DNA from: Rhodotorula mucilaginosa
Taxonomy: Eukaryota > Basidiomycota > Microbotryomycetes > Sporidiobolales > Sporidiobolaceae
Assembly: GCA_034406715.1 (NCBI GenBank)
Contig: CP137867.1
Coordinates: 1,116,001 to 1,180,000 of the forward strand
DNA: 64,000 nt
Direction: 5' to 3'
Shown: positions 32,563-43,750 of the stretch, piece by piece
How positions within the stretch are numbered: position 1 is the stretch's first letter
How the letters are laid out: every line of letters begins with the position of its first letter
Translations under genes and position numbers: made by a program
Notes under the pieces: model-generated
The model's database searches: none
Seen by the model: only the letters and a program-made list of their open reading frames with translations
What the model was told of the DNA's origin: nothing

Positions 32563-34171
32563 TTATCGCTTGCCGCCAGGACCGCTCGGACCGTAGTAGA
32601 ACGCTGCCCCGAGGGCGACGATCAAGCCCGCCGATGCGGCCACCGATCCGACGTTGAGGATCGACCAGCGATTCACAACGCTCGACTTCTGGGGTCCGCG
32701 GCGACTCTTCCGAGTCGCGGGCGAGGAGGCGGATCTGGATGCGGTGGTGGCGGCGGAGGAGGAGGAGGAAATGGAGATGGACTCGGAAGCCAGAGAGGAG
32801 GAAAGCAAGCCTAACCCGATCGATTGCAATCCCCGGATGTAAAAGGTGTGGAGCTGTTCGGAGGCCCACCGAGAAACAGCGTCAATATGCAGACGGCTTT
32901 CAGTCGAAGGAAAGTGGGAAAGCTCACGTTGGTCTCGGTCTCGTCTTCTTTGCCGACAGGAACGCCCCTCAGAGTCAGACTCAGAGTCGTCGAGTTGCTG
33001 CCCTGGTTGAGCTGCGCCTCGAGCTGTCCGTACAAGTCTTCCGGCCACGTCGGAGCGCGCCAACTCATTGTAAAGCCCTTTGGCCTGTCGACCTTTTCGA
33101 CCTTGCCGCGAATGTTGCCGCCAAAGAGGCTGACTTCGGCTCCGACTTCGGGCGCCATCTGCGCCGGGTTGCGAGACCACATCGGGATCTTTTGCGGGTT
33201 GGTCAAAAAGTCAAAGAGGTCGTCGGCCGAGCACTGGAACTCGCCCGTCGCGCGGACGGTCGCCGTGTTCTGCGGGGCCGGCTTCGCGGGCGCGGTCGCC
33301 GACTTGACGGCAGCAGTCGTCGTCGACGAGGTGGCGGTCGAGGCGGACGCAGATGCCGGAGTCGACGACGAGACGGGGGTGCTCGCGCCCGAGTCGGTCG
33401 GCGTAGAGTCGTCGAGGAGGTCTTTGCCGTGGACGGCGATCATGTCCTTCGGGAACTGCTGGAAGATGGGACGGAGCTTGTTGGCGAGGGCCTTCTTGGC
33501 CGTTCGGAGGAAGCCGTCGGCCTCGGTGCCGGAACCGTTCGTCAACGATCCTTCAAAGATGTATTCGTCCTCTTCCATGTCGTGGCCGACTTCGCTAAAG
33601 CGTGCGAAATGGGCTCTTGTCAGTTTTTGAAAACCAGCGCGCGACAGGCGTCCGAGAAAACGCCGGACACGACCACGACTGCATCGAAAGAACAAACACT
33701 CACGGAGCAACCAGAGTACCAGTGACTACCTCTCCATCCTTTGCGGTCGCTGTGAAAATCGATGGTAAGACGAGAGAGAAGGAGGCGGAAACCGAGCGAG
33801 GGACCGGAGGAACGCACCCTTCCACGCCATAGTCAAGCGGAGGTCGTACACGGTGATCAGCTTGGACTTGCGCATGCCCAACTCGGCAGTCCCTTCGCTG
33901 TCGGTCAACTCTGTAATCTCGACGCCGTCCGCCTCGACGCCCGTCACTCGGTCGCTGAACCACGTCCGCGCCCACGGTTCGACGCCCTTGGTGCGCCAGT
34001 CTGCAGGGGCATATTCTCCCGAGTCAGCCTGATGTCCAGTGGGGCTCCTGCGCGCGGACTCGGTCGCAGAGAAAGGACGCGAGATGAACTGAGACTGCAA
34101 CGAGAGCCGGGGCAGAGCGGGTCGTGGAAGGACTTACGCCAGTGCTTGATGCCGTGAGACAGGTTAGACAT
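32563..34171 (-). CDS. AHA1: Aha1-type Hsp90 ATPase activator with C-terminal membrane segment
   Basis: Co-chaperone that stimulates Hsp90 ATP hydrolysis. The N-terminal domain reads MSNLSHGIKHWHWRTKGVEP across the first intron, then EPWARTWFSD and KSKLITVYDLRLTMAWKG, as in Aha1. After a Ser/Thr/Pro linker, the C-terminal AHSA1 (START-like) domain is seen: FQCSADDLFDFLTNPQKIPM, GKVEKVDRPKGFTMSWRAP and GVPVGKEDETET, then TFYIRGLQSIGLG. Canonical Aha1 ends about here. This one continues for about 70 residues with a Ser/Arg-rich linker and a hydrophobic stretch (ILNVGSVAASAGLIVALGAAF), then YYGPSGPGGKR. This predicts a tail anchor, which is not usual for this cytosolic co-chaperone. The extension is in the same exon and frame as FYIRGLQ. 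Confidence 0.88.
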
Positions 34172-34631
34172 GCTTGCACCCTCTCGCTATACTCGTAATT
34201 ACGCCGGTGTCAGAGCGTCGTAACGATGAAAAGTCAAGAAGTTCGACAAAATTCTCGCCGTCGCATGACGCACAATTCACCTCGTCCGAGTCTTGCAGTG
34301 ACCGGAGCCAGGTGAGAGGAGGGCAGAACATCAAGTTGCAGTATACACCAATCCAACCAAAAAAGGAGAGAGAGGGGAAGAGCGAGTCGATCCGAGTGCA
34401 GGGTCTATTTCGAATTTGTGCAGGCCTCGAGGGCGTTCATTATGAGCTCGAGGCAGAAGGGAAGAGTGCAAGAAGGTGCGGAATGTAGGGAGAAAAGTCG
34501 TGTTGCGGAATATGATAGGTAGGCGAGAGTCGTCACGACGAGGGAGAAAGGCGAAGAAAAAAGAGAGACAGAGAGAGAGGGTAAGATGGAGGAGGACCCT
34601 TTGCCGGAGTGAGAGAGAGGGGCCACTGCGC
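34172..34631. promoter_or_regulatory. Intergenic, Aha1 promoter and 3' region of the YTH gene
   Basis: 460 bp on the minus-strand path between the YTH stop and the Aha1 start. It is purine-rich on the plus strand (GAGAGAG and AAAGGAG runs), as expected for a pyrimidine-rich 3' region of the YTH mRNA. No gene is seen. Confidence 0.4.
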
Positions 34632-37600
34632 TTAGTAGGGACCGCCATTATGCTGCTGATGCGGATGCGGAGCGGCGTAGTAGCTCTGGTGCAAGGCCGG
34701 CGGCGGACCTTGCGGCATGGGTGACGGGTGCTGCTGCTGATGATACTGCTGATACTGCGGCGGCTGACCATACGGTGGTTGCTGCTGCTGCGGTGGTGGC
34801 AACCCCGGCGAGGCTCGCGACATGCCCCCGTTCGACGGCGGCGCACCGCCGGGATTCGCCATCGGTCCGCCGCCGGCTCCGCGATTCCAGAACCGCCGTC
34901 CGCCTTGCTGCTGACCTTGTGCCTGCCCGGGTTGCTGTTGCTGCTGACGAGGCGCCTTCTGTGCCGTTTCCTGCGAAGGACCACCGCCGCCGTGCGCCGA
35001 AGAAGAAGTCGGGTTGCCATAATGCGGAGCAGGTTGCGGCGGGATCGGTTCGCCCGGTTGCACCTGCGCGTCGACACCCGCACCAGCCGGCGCGTGCTCT
35101 TGGTTCCGCCGGAACTGCGCCTCGTACCAGGCATAGTCCTGCAGCAAGCTCGTCCGATTCTGGTAGTTGGCGATGATGCGCAGGACCTCGAGCCCGGCCT
35201 CGTACGGAACCTCTTGCGTGTCGCGCGACGAAGTGACGGGCTTGTTCTCGGGCGTGTTGCTGAGACGGATGTGGCGCAGCGCCGACAGCGGGACGTCCTT
35301 GATGTAGATCCATCGGACCTTGAGCACGCCCTTCCATTTGTCCGACGCCCACACGTTCGACGACATGGAATAGTCGACGGGCGTCTGCATCTGCGCGACG
35401 CCGGCAAAGTGGCCGCTGCGATTGAAAGTCTCAGCAAGCCGTCACGTCGATTCAGCGTAGCGAAGATACGGACCTGGCATTGACCGAGAAGAACAAGTAG
35501 ATGGGCCCCTTGTCGGCGGATTCGCGGAAAGCGCGATCGAGACGCTTGTTGCCGAGATCCGTCGACGCCCAGATCTCGTACTTGAGCGACTGTGATCACC
35601 AGGGAGTTCAGTCTTCACGCGCTTGGTGCAAAGGTTAGCGCAAGACGAAAGCTCCAGACTGACTTTGTGAACGTCTTCTTCGGTATACGACTTGATGACA
35701 AAGAAGCGCGCTTGTGGCGGGTTCAGATCAAACACGGTAGGGTTGTAGCCCTTTGTCTGCGAAAGCGAGTTGACATCGATCGGCGTCTCGGGGACTTGCT
35801 GCTGCTGCTGCTGCTGCTGCGGTCCGGATCCCGACAGGCGGGCGGCGTTGGCGAGGTCAAAGTTGGCGGGGAGGACGGCCCCCTGCGCACGCATGGCGTC
35901 CATCGCCGACAACGCCTGGGCCATCTGGTTCTGCAACGAGGCGATCTGCTGTTGCTGTTGCTGCATCTGGAGCTGCTGCATGGCCGCCATCTGCGGATCC
36001 GACGACATTCTCTGCACCGGCAGAGGTCCTCCGGCCGGGTAGGGCATGCCTCCGGGGACGTGGGCCGCGGTCGGGGTCGCGCCGCCGAGGAGGAACTCTT
36101 TCTGCCGAGTCCAGTCGCTCGCCGTGACGCTGCCCGGAACGGCAGTCTGATGGCTACGGGGGTTTGCAGCCTCAAAGCCGCCACCGCCGTAACCACTCGC
36201 GGCGGTTGCCACCGGCATGGAAGCGTTCGCCAGTGGTGCCGGCGCCGGCTGGAACTGCTGCTGCTGTTGCGGGAGCGGAGGCGAAGACGAACCAGTCGAG
36301 ACCGAGTACTCGCTGATCCCGTCGAGCGTGTGCGGCGCAAAGTGGGCGTGCGAGTGTCCGATCGGGGGTACAAACGCCGCCGCACTGGCCGGTCCGTGTC
36401 GACCGAGCATGCTCGCCATCGAACCGCTCGCATTGTTGAGCGCTTCAGCCGAAGTCATGAGAGGGGCAAGTCGCCGCGCGACCGATCCTGCTCCGGGACT
36501 GGGCGTGTTGCGCTCGAAATGGGTAAAAGACGCCGTCGGCGGCGGCGGCGGCGGCGGCGGCGGAGCAAAGTTGCCGCCGACCTGCATCGCGCCGAGCGCC
36601 TCTTCGAGTCGGCGAACTTCGGCGGCGTGATGAGCGTTCTGAGCGAGCGTCTCGTGCGAGAGTTGCTGCTGCACCACGGCGGGAGCGGGACCGGCCCGGC
36701 TGCCGTGAGAGCTTCCGCTGCTGTCGCGGCTGATTCCTCCCGACTCGGCAGACCCGAACGAGTTGTTGAGCCCGAGCTGCTGCGTCTCGGCTTCGGTCAA
36801 GCTCCAGGGACTCTTGACTCCTCCGAAAGCGCTCACGACGGGGCTCAACACGCGGGCGCGAGCTTCTCCGCCGCCGCCGCCGTTGCCGGAGGTTGCGCCC
36901 GAATCGGATCGCGAACCGAGCGAGTTGGAGTGGTGCAACGTCGTCGAACCACTGCTGCTCGAGCTCGGATACGCGGCCGAGAGCGAATTCGAGTGCGAAA
37001 GTCGGACCGGGCCGAGCGAATCGGCAAACGCCGAAGACGAGCTGTGCCCGAGCGAATTCGAGTGCTGCAACGCCAGCGGAGCCGGACTCGTACCAGCTCG
37101 AGTTCGCGATCCGAATCCGCCGACGCTGTTGGCGTTGGCGACAGTGAGATGGGAACCCATCTGGCGACCTGGTTGTGCGCCGCCCTGGAAGTCGTGGTCC
37201 GAGACGGCGATGTGCTCTGGCCATGCGCCTGTCGAAGCCGGCGACGAGGACAACGTCTGCTCAATCGAAGCTTCGCGATGTCGCGGCGCTCGGAACGACT
37301 TTAGCGATTGATGCCGGCGCAAGGGTTCGTCGGTCGAGTAGATTGTCTGATTCGCAGCGGAAGACGGCAACCACGGGTCGATGGTCTGGCCGCGTTGCGG
37401 TTCGGCGACTCTCGGCGAAGTACTCCCCGTGAGACTGTATGGCGAAGCGAGCTGCGAAGGGAACGACCCCGACAGCGGTGGCGTCTCGAGACTCTGTTCG
37501 GGAGTGCGGCGAGGTTCGGCGTCCAGCGCCGGTCCTTCGGCTCCGCTCCTGCGTTCCGCCAAAAGCCCCTTTTCCCAATCTTCTTCGACTTCGGCCCCAC

Positions 37601-38568
37601 CTCGCTGCGCTTTCTCCTGCTCGAGAAAGGGTTTGAGCGAGTTCTTGTGCCGCAAGGGTGGATCCTCGCTCGAAGACACGGACGGGAGTTGTTGCGGCGA
37701 CACCGGGTACGCCGAGCCGATAGGCGTCGGATAGAGGGAGGACGAGTCGCTGCCCGGTGCCGAGGCGTTGCGTTCGCGAGCTCGGCGTTCGGTGAGTGCG
37801 GCGTCACCTTTGCCTCCTCGGACGACGACAAACGAGGACCGCTTGCCGGAATCGGGAGCCGGCACGACGCGCTGTGGCGCATAGTTCGGTCCCAATGCTG
37901 GGGACGGCTGGTCAGGCAACTGCGAGTACGGCTCCTCCTCCTGAATGCGAGACCACGCGGCCTGGGCAGAGACGGCGGCAGCAGCACCCGCGACGTTTCC
38001 CGTTGCCGCCCCACCAGCCGCTGCCGCACCGCCGTGCCCCACATCGCTCCAGATAGCATAAGGTCCTCCGTGTACCGGGGACGGCGGGACGTAGAACTCT
38101 TGGTCCTCTTCGCTGAGACCGACTCCTTGCCTGGGTTTTCATTCCGGGCGTCAGCGCGCACGCGGTCTGAGTCTCGCCTGGAAGCCATACGCACAGAGCG
38201 AGCCTTGCACGGTTCCGTTCCAGGCGTACGAGTCTGCTGCTCGAGGCGGTCGAGACGGTGTTGTTCCTCCTCGTGAGTCCGGCTGCTCCTCCACTCGTCG
38301 TCGTCCCTTCAGCTGCCGATCCACCGCCGCCGCCGCCTTCGCCACCCGCGGACGCCGCATTATCGCTCCCCATCCCAGCAGACAGCAGTCCCTGACTCGC
38401 CGTCGCTGCAGACGAGGTGGTCGCCGAGTGGTGCCCTTCGCTGAGCGATTGCGTCCTGCGGCCGTGCGAGACGGACCGGTTCCCGCTCGAACTGGTCGCG
38501 CTCATCTGGGGCGCCGTGAGGACGTTGCCGTCTGCATTGTCGGCGAGTCGCGCGCCCAGAGCGGCCAT
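34632..38568 (-). CDS. YTH-domain m6A reader (YTHDF/Pho92 type)
   Basis: Cytoplasmic reader of N6-methyladenosine in mRNA. The YTH domain is near the C-terminus: [15 protein letters not shown], then after introns [58 protein letters not shown], then [15 protein letters not shown] and SSRDTQEV. The three aromatic-cage Trp (in YEIWAST, NVWAS and DKWKG) are all present. The N-terminal roughly 900 residues are disordered and Ser/Pro/Gln/Gly-rich, with Gln runs (QMQQQQQQ and [10 protein letters not shown]) and repeated HSNSL motifs. The C-terminus is also Gln/Pro/Tyr-rich. Exon 1 starts [15 protein letters not shown] at 38568. Its donor GTGCGT joins [16 protein letters not shown]. The low-complexity N-terminus is typical of phase-separating YTHDF proteins. 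Confidence 0.92.
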
Positions 38569-39139
38569 CGCGCGCTATGCTCGCAAAGTCCCGAGATCCT
38601 GCGACGTCGAGATGAAGCGGCCGGAGGACGAGCCGAGTGCGAATCGCTAGGCGTGTGCAGCAGCTCGTATAGAGGGGGCTTGATCTCAGCACTGGCTACA
38701 ACTGCTCGGCTTGCTCGCTCGCCTGGATGCTCGAGTACAGCGCTGAAGGCGATGATGACCTGCAGCTGCTCCGCGAGCCGATTTCACGGAGCGAAGCAAG
38801 AAAAAACTTTTGCCCTTTCGATGAACTACGTGCAGAACGGCACTACGGTCCCTATGATGAATCAGTCTTGCCGTGGGCCAGCTCCTCAAGCGACCGACTC
38901 CGAATCCCAAAAAAGATGAACCGATTCTTCGCACGCAGGCTGCAGGCAGAACAAAACTGGAAATGACAGAGTAACTACACGAGGTGTGGGCAAGCAACAC
39001 AATGGATGGATTCTTAGTTCTTGAGTCCGGGTAAGCGAGTCACACGCATTTGTACAATGTAAAGAGGTGGGCGGAATCACGTCGACGGAGTCTCCGATCG
39101 ACCACGGCGCCCGAAAAGGCTCAAGAAGCGAGGGCCCTT
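38569..39139. other. Intergenic between the YTH gene and an unrecognised gene
   Basis: 571 bp carrying the YTH-gene promoter and the 3' region of the next minus-strand gene. Short frames only. I see no conserved motif. Confidence 0.4.
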
Positions 39140-41544
39140 TCAAGACGAAGCCGCAACTCCAGGCGAGACTGACGATGTCGGTGCGCTGACGGCAGGCAAG
39201 CCAGCGACGGGTGGTGGCGGTGGCGGTGGCGACGACGGCGCCGACAGGGTTGTCGGAGTTTGGTGCTGCGCGATGGCCGGCGTCGGAGGCGCGCTGTCTC
39301 GCTCGGCGCGGTGCCACCTCACCACCTGCATTAGAAGACAGGAAGCCCATAACGTCAGAGACTATAGGCCACCACGGGAAAGCAAAGCGGAAAAGTACTT
39401 GCCTCGACTCCGGCCCCGAGCGACGTTTTCCGGTCTTCGGCCGGTTCCTCTTCCTCCTCCTCCTCCTCATCATCATCATCGTTCTCCTCCTCTCGGCTCC
39501 GGTCCTCTTCATTGTCGTCTTCCTCCTCATCTTCATCCTCGTCGTCGTCATCATCGTCGTCCTCCTCCTCGTCGTCGTCATCCTCGTCATCGTCCTCGTC
39601 CTCGTCGTCAACTTCCCCAGCGAGACGAGTCCCCGCGGCCGCCTCCGCCTCAGCTTCGGCTTCCGCCTCCTCCGATTCCTCAAGCACCTCCTCCAGTTCT
39701 CCTTCGCCCCGTTCCGGTTCACCGCCGTCCCCAGAAGGCGGTTTGATCTGGACAACCTCCTCGTGACTGTTTGTCCGCTTCAGCACCTGGCTCTTGCTTT
39801 CCCCGCCATCACTCCCGGTCGCGTGCGCCACTGCTGCTGATGCTGCACTTGAGGACCCGCCACCGCGAGAAGCACTCCTTTCTCGCTGTTGCTGCTGCTG
39901 CTGCTGCTTGGCGAGTAGGCGCTGCTGCTCCTCGTGCGCCCGCAGAGCCGGACTGACGCACCGCTCGGCGTCGGCGTTCCCGGCAAGCGCCTTGGTCTCC
40001 AACCGGTGCAGGTCGGCCTCCTTGTCTCGATCGACGAAAGGGACAGCTCCGACCGCCGCCGCCGAGGAGGAAGAAGAAGTGGAGGGGGCACCCCGCACCC
40101 GAGAGGTCGAACTCCGCCGCGAGCGATCCGCGCTCGCCGACGCTTCGGTCGCGTCCCGTTCGCTGCCAGCTCGCGAGCTCGTCCGGCTCAGGATCCGGCC
40201 GCCAGACTCGCTACGGGTTGCGCCATCGCGATGGTGGTGATGGTAGTCGCGCTGCTGTTCGATGTAGTGCAGCGAAAGGGCATCGGTCGAAGCGTGCCGA
40301 CTCAGGTTGGGCGACTGCGTCCGGACTTCTGAACCAGCGCCGGTGGCCGCCGCCGCCGTCGACGTACTCGTCGCCGACACGTTGCGGTACCGGTCCCGGT
40401 TCTGGTTGTAGTAGTGCGGCGAAGGCGACCGCGACCTGCGAGAAGACGAAGACCTGCGAGAAGTCGGTCGCGATCCGGGCGAGGCCGTCCCCGTCGCACC
40501 GGTCGAGGACGGGTTCGGCGACAGCGAAGGGGCATCGACAAAGGTGAGGGAAGAGGAGAGCCGCTGCGAGAGGGCGGCAGCGGACGGGATCGACGAGTCG
40601 CCGGCGTGCCAAAGGCGTTGTGGGGAAGGCAGTCCGCCCTCATCGCGGCTCGCATCTGCGCGCCACCACGATCGTTCCTTCGAGTCAGTGCGGTTCCTGA
40701 AGGGCAGTACAGCTCTTGTGTGCGTACCGGAAGAGGGAGCCTGCGGCGCGGTTCCAGTCGTGGTAGATGAGCCGGTCGCGAGGATACTGTCGGTCCGTTC
40801 CGGACCTTTGGGCAGCACATTTCTGGGCACGAAAGGTTTGACCCGATTGGCGGTACTGCTTTCGCGCCTCGAGAGTGGTCGTTCAGTGTCTACGCGCGGC
40901 AACGGCGCAAAGTGGCAATGCGGGCTCGGCGGACTCGAGACGCGGCGAACCGGTCCGGGTTGTGAAGGGTCGACGGGCGTGATGTCCGAGTGCGGAGTCT
41001 TTCCAGGGGCTGCGTCGGTGCTCGGTTCTCCCATGAACAGAGTCGACAAGTTGGGTTTCTGGGCGGTTCCAACGCCGCCGACCGAGTGAGCGGGGACTGG
41101 AGACCCCGCCGCTGACGTCGGTGCCGTCGACGGTGCAGTAGGCTGACCCACCTCGCTCGCGCCGCTCTCGGAAGCAGAACCATCCGGACTGGCGACCCTG
41201 AGCAGCGCCGCAGAAGGACCGCCGCCGCCGACAGGTGCCTCGGCGGCCGGAGGGGACGCAGCTCCTTCGCGGTCGAGGCGGTTCAAGAGGATTCCAGCAC
41301 TCGGCGACGGTGCGGCAGTCGCGGGCGGCTGGAGGGCAAAGTAGCTGGACTGCGCGAGCGCTTTCGCAGTCTGCGGCGAGTGCTTTCCTCCAGTCGCTAC
41401 GGCGGCGGCAGCGTTGGCGAGGTTGGGCGACGTCGGCGGCTCCTCGATGAAGGTCGGCGAGCGGAGGGCCTCGTTCGAGATGGCCTGCTGGCTCGGCGAG
41501 TGCGATCGCTTGATGATTGGCTGCAAGACTGGACGGTCCGCCAT
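39140..41544 (-). CDS. Unrecognised Ser/Pro-rich protein with long acidic tail
   Basis: I do not recognise this family. Exon 1 (39403-41544) starts MADRPVLQPIIKRSHSPSQQ and is disordered: Ser/Pro/Ala/Gly-rich, with RRSSSSRRSRSPSPHYYNQN, a His run (DYHHHH), a Gln run (KQQQQQQQ) and the possible phospho-motif SRHASTDALS. It then passes into about 80 residues of nearly pure Asp/Glu (39430-39620). A GC-AG intron joins exon 2 (39140-39325), which reads VVRWHRAERDSAPPTPA and ends SSVSPGVAASS after a Pro run. The acidic block suggests histone, basic-protein or RNA-machinery contacts, but that is a guess. The head-to-tail neighbour (41750-43270) has similar composition, with RS-like and acidic parts, but no detectable alignment by eye. 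Confidence 0.6.
39326..39402 (-). other. GC-AG intron in the acidic-tail gene
   Basis: On the minus strand, GAG is followed by donor GCAAGT. A CTAAT branch site precedes the acceptor TGCAG. Both sides are in phase 0, giving GVE-VVRWHRAERD. The competing GT donor two bases inside shifts the frame into a different, non-Pro-rich tail. Confidence 0.55.
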
Positions 41545-41749
41545 GGCTTACGACGACCCCGGGTTTGCGTGGTGTGCACAGAGAGGTTGTTGCTGATCTC
41601 ATCCAAAGTGGGCGCCTCCAATTCCGCAGCACTACAGTTACTTTGTGTCAAAGTCTGAATTGGATACGGCATAAAATCTCATTGTCTATGTATGTGTGGT
41701 GGCAACAACAGATCCACTCCCTGACAAAAAAACATCCTCGCCCGCCGAA

Positions 41750-43270
41750 TCACGAGGCAACCCGCACCTCGCCGTGTTCGGCATCGTCGATCGCCTTCCC
41801 TTTGCCCTTGCTCACCCTTCGCCGCTCGACATCGAGGTCGCCATCGCTCCGCCGAGAGACCCCGCTCAGTTGCAGTCCGCTCTCGGGCGGAGTCCGCGGC
41901 GACGGGAGGTCGCTCGTCGAAGTCCCTGCTCCGTCCTCGTCGTCCTCCTCGTCGTCGTCTTCTTCGTCGTCGTCGTCTTCGCTCAGTCCAGAGTACGGCG
42001 CCGGCGCCGGACCCGCCGGCGAAGCCACCTTGACGAGGTTGTCCTCGACGTCGGCTTCGGCACCGTTGTTCAACGGAACGGCTGCGAGGTCGTCGGCGTC
42101 CTCGTCGTCAACCTCCTCGATGTGCTCGATCTCGCGCACTTTGCCCTTGGCTTCGCGCTCCATCCTCCGCGCGTCTTCCGGGTCTGAAGAGCTCGTCATG
42201 GACGAGGAAGAGGCACTGCGTCCGCGGGCGGGCCGAGGTGCCGAATCGCGGTCCGGGGCGGCGGCGACCTCTTTGCCCTTTTCTGATGGTTTGCCCTTCT
42301 CGCCGCGCTTGAACAGCTTTTGCAGGCCCTTTTGCGCGTCTTTCCAGGTGTAGACGTCTTCAGGCAAAGCACCGCCTTCGTACCACAGTTGCGGGCCTGT
42401 GCACGGGTGGGGTTTCGTTGTCAGTGCGGGGCGGCGGAGGATTGACAGAAAGAGAGGGAACGACGACGCACCGGCATAGCGCGCCGTGCGCGTGTTGGGC
42501 GTGCCGCCTTGAGCCTGGATCATCTTGGCGCGACTCGCGACTCCGATACTGAGCGAGTGAGACCGCTGCGCGCGCCGTCCCGGCGGGAGCGGAGCAAATT
42601 TGACCGACGAGGCGCTCCCCGCCGAGGAATCGGTCATGACGGACGACGCGCCGGGCGAGAACGCCGACCCGCGGCCCGCGCTCTCTCCCCCGTACGAGGA
42701 TGGGTTCGAAGCTGTCGAGGTGCGGGTTTCGGATCGGCCGCGCGCGCCCGGGATCGACATGGGCGAGAGGGACCGGGAAGACAGTTCGGTGTCGGCTGCG
42801 GGCGGTGATGGTCCGAGGGAAGAAGAAGACGAGGCGGCGGGGATGGCGGCGGCGGAGGTCTCGGAAGAGGACAAGTCCCTCGTCGAGATGCGATTGAGGC
42901 TGTTGGCGTCGTCGATCCCGCTGCTGTCGCCGTTGTGGTCGAGTCCGTCAAAGTCGGGCGGGGGCGGGGAGTGAACGACTTCGACGACGACCGAGGCTCG
43001 CCTCCGCCCGGGGAGGGCCTTGAGGATCGACGGCGGCGAATGGTGATGGTGGGCCTTGCGTTGCTGCTCCTCGGGCGAGAGCGGATTCCGGAGGATGGAC
43101 GGCGCAGGCCTCGCAGTGCGCGGCGACGGCGGCATCTTGGGGACGCACGGCGGCGACGTCGACGTCACGGCGAGCGAGTCGAGCGGCGGACGTTGGTACG
43201 CGTCGCCTTCTGACCTTGACCTGCTCACGGGCGCACCATAGTGAACGCCGTACGGCGAATGGACAGCCAT
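41750..43270 (-). CDS. Unrecognised disordered protein with acidic C-terminus
   Basis: I do not recognise this family. It starts MAVHSPYGVHYGAPVSRSRS. It contains APSILRNPLSPEEQQRKAHH and PPSILKALPGRRRASVVVEV, two similar SIL-containing segments that resemble short linear docking motifs. One intron (about 42400-42473, donor GTGCGT, acceptor GTGCACAG) yields ARYAGPQLWYEGGALPEDVY, the most conserved-looking stretch, followed by TWKDAQKGLQKLFKRGEKGK. The C-terminal third is charged, with an Asp/Glu block (EDDDDEEDDDEEDDEDG) and a basic end RRRVSKGKGKAID. The lack of membrane segments and the charge pattern suggest a nuclear or cytoplasmic scaffold, but the function is unknown. Its stop lies about 200 bp upstream of the start of the next minus-strand gene. 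Confidence 0.65.
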   Translation of the reverse strand: MAVHSPYGVHYGAPVSRSRSEGDAYQRPPLDSLAVTSTSPPCVPKMPPSPRTARPAPSILRNPLSPEEQQRKAHHHHSPPSILKALPGRRRASVVVEVVHSPPPPDFDGLDHNGDSSGIDDANSLNRISTRDLSSSETSAAAIPAASSSSSLGPSPPAADTELSSRSLSPMSIPGARGRSETRTSTASNPSSYGGESAGRGSAFSPGASSVMTDSSAGSASSVKFAPLPPGRRAQRSHSLSIGVASRAKMIQAQGGTPNTRTARYAGASSFPLFLSILRRPALTTKPHPCTGPQLWYEGGALPEDVYTWKDAQKGLQKLFKRGEKGKPSEKGKEVAAAPDRDSAPRPARGRSASSSSMTSSSDPEDARRMEREAKGKVREIEHIEEVDDEDADDLAAVPLNNGAEADVEDNLVKVASPAGPAPAPYSGLSEDDDDEEDDDEEDDEDGAGTSTSDLPSPRTPPESGLQLSGVSRRSDGDLDVERRRVSKGKGKAIDDAEHGEVRVAS

Positions 43271-43750
43271 CGGGCTTTCTCCGAAGAAAAAAAATGGGGG
43301 AATCGGCCGGGCGAAGACTTGAGACGAGCTCTCGAGTGGGGCGCGGCGCTGGGCGCAAGAGATAAGCTGGACCCTCGTTTCGCACGGAGTGCCTAGAGCG
43401 CGGTGGTGGTCTGCCTTGGGCTGTGCACAGCGCTGCCCGCTGCGGACCGCGTGGCTGGCCGTGGGTGGAGAAGCTCCCCTTCGGCGGCGGCTCCGAGAGA
43501 TCCGATTCTTCCGTCGGCCTCCGTCTGCCCTCCTTCTTGGGCATTCCTGTCAATCTGCACACGCTTGTTGCAAGTCTATGTACCAGCTACTCCGTGCATC
43601 GGTCCGAAGAAAGGTAACCGAAATCGAGACACTCCGGAAAGATGCGCGGGTTCGGATCGGAGCCGTCCAGCGCTGCTGCGCAATTCGCTCGCCGAGTTGG
43701 GGGTATCCAAAGTCCTATGTAGCCGAGACGTCGTCAAACTCGACATACGG
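43271..43750. other. Intergenic, 480 bp
   Basis: Promoter of the disordered-protein gene and 3' region of the type I membrane protein gene. I see no gene or clear element. Confidence 0.35.

Noticed and set aside
35592-37304. 570-codon plus-strand open frame
   Set aside because: Antisense of the low-complexity arm of the YTH protein. The Arg/Leu-rich composition is what a GC-rich shadow frame gives.
39512-39766. Nearly pure poly-Ser open frame on the plus strand
   Set aside because: Antisense of the Asp/Glu tail of the minus-strand gene. GAC/GAG/GAT runs read as Ser and Val in other frames.
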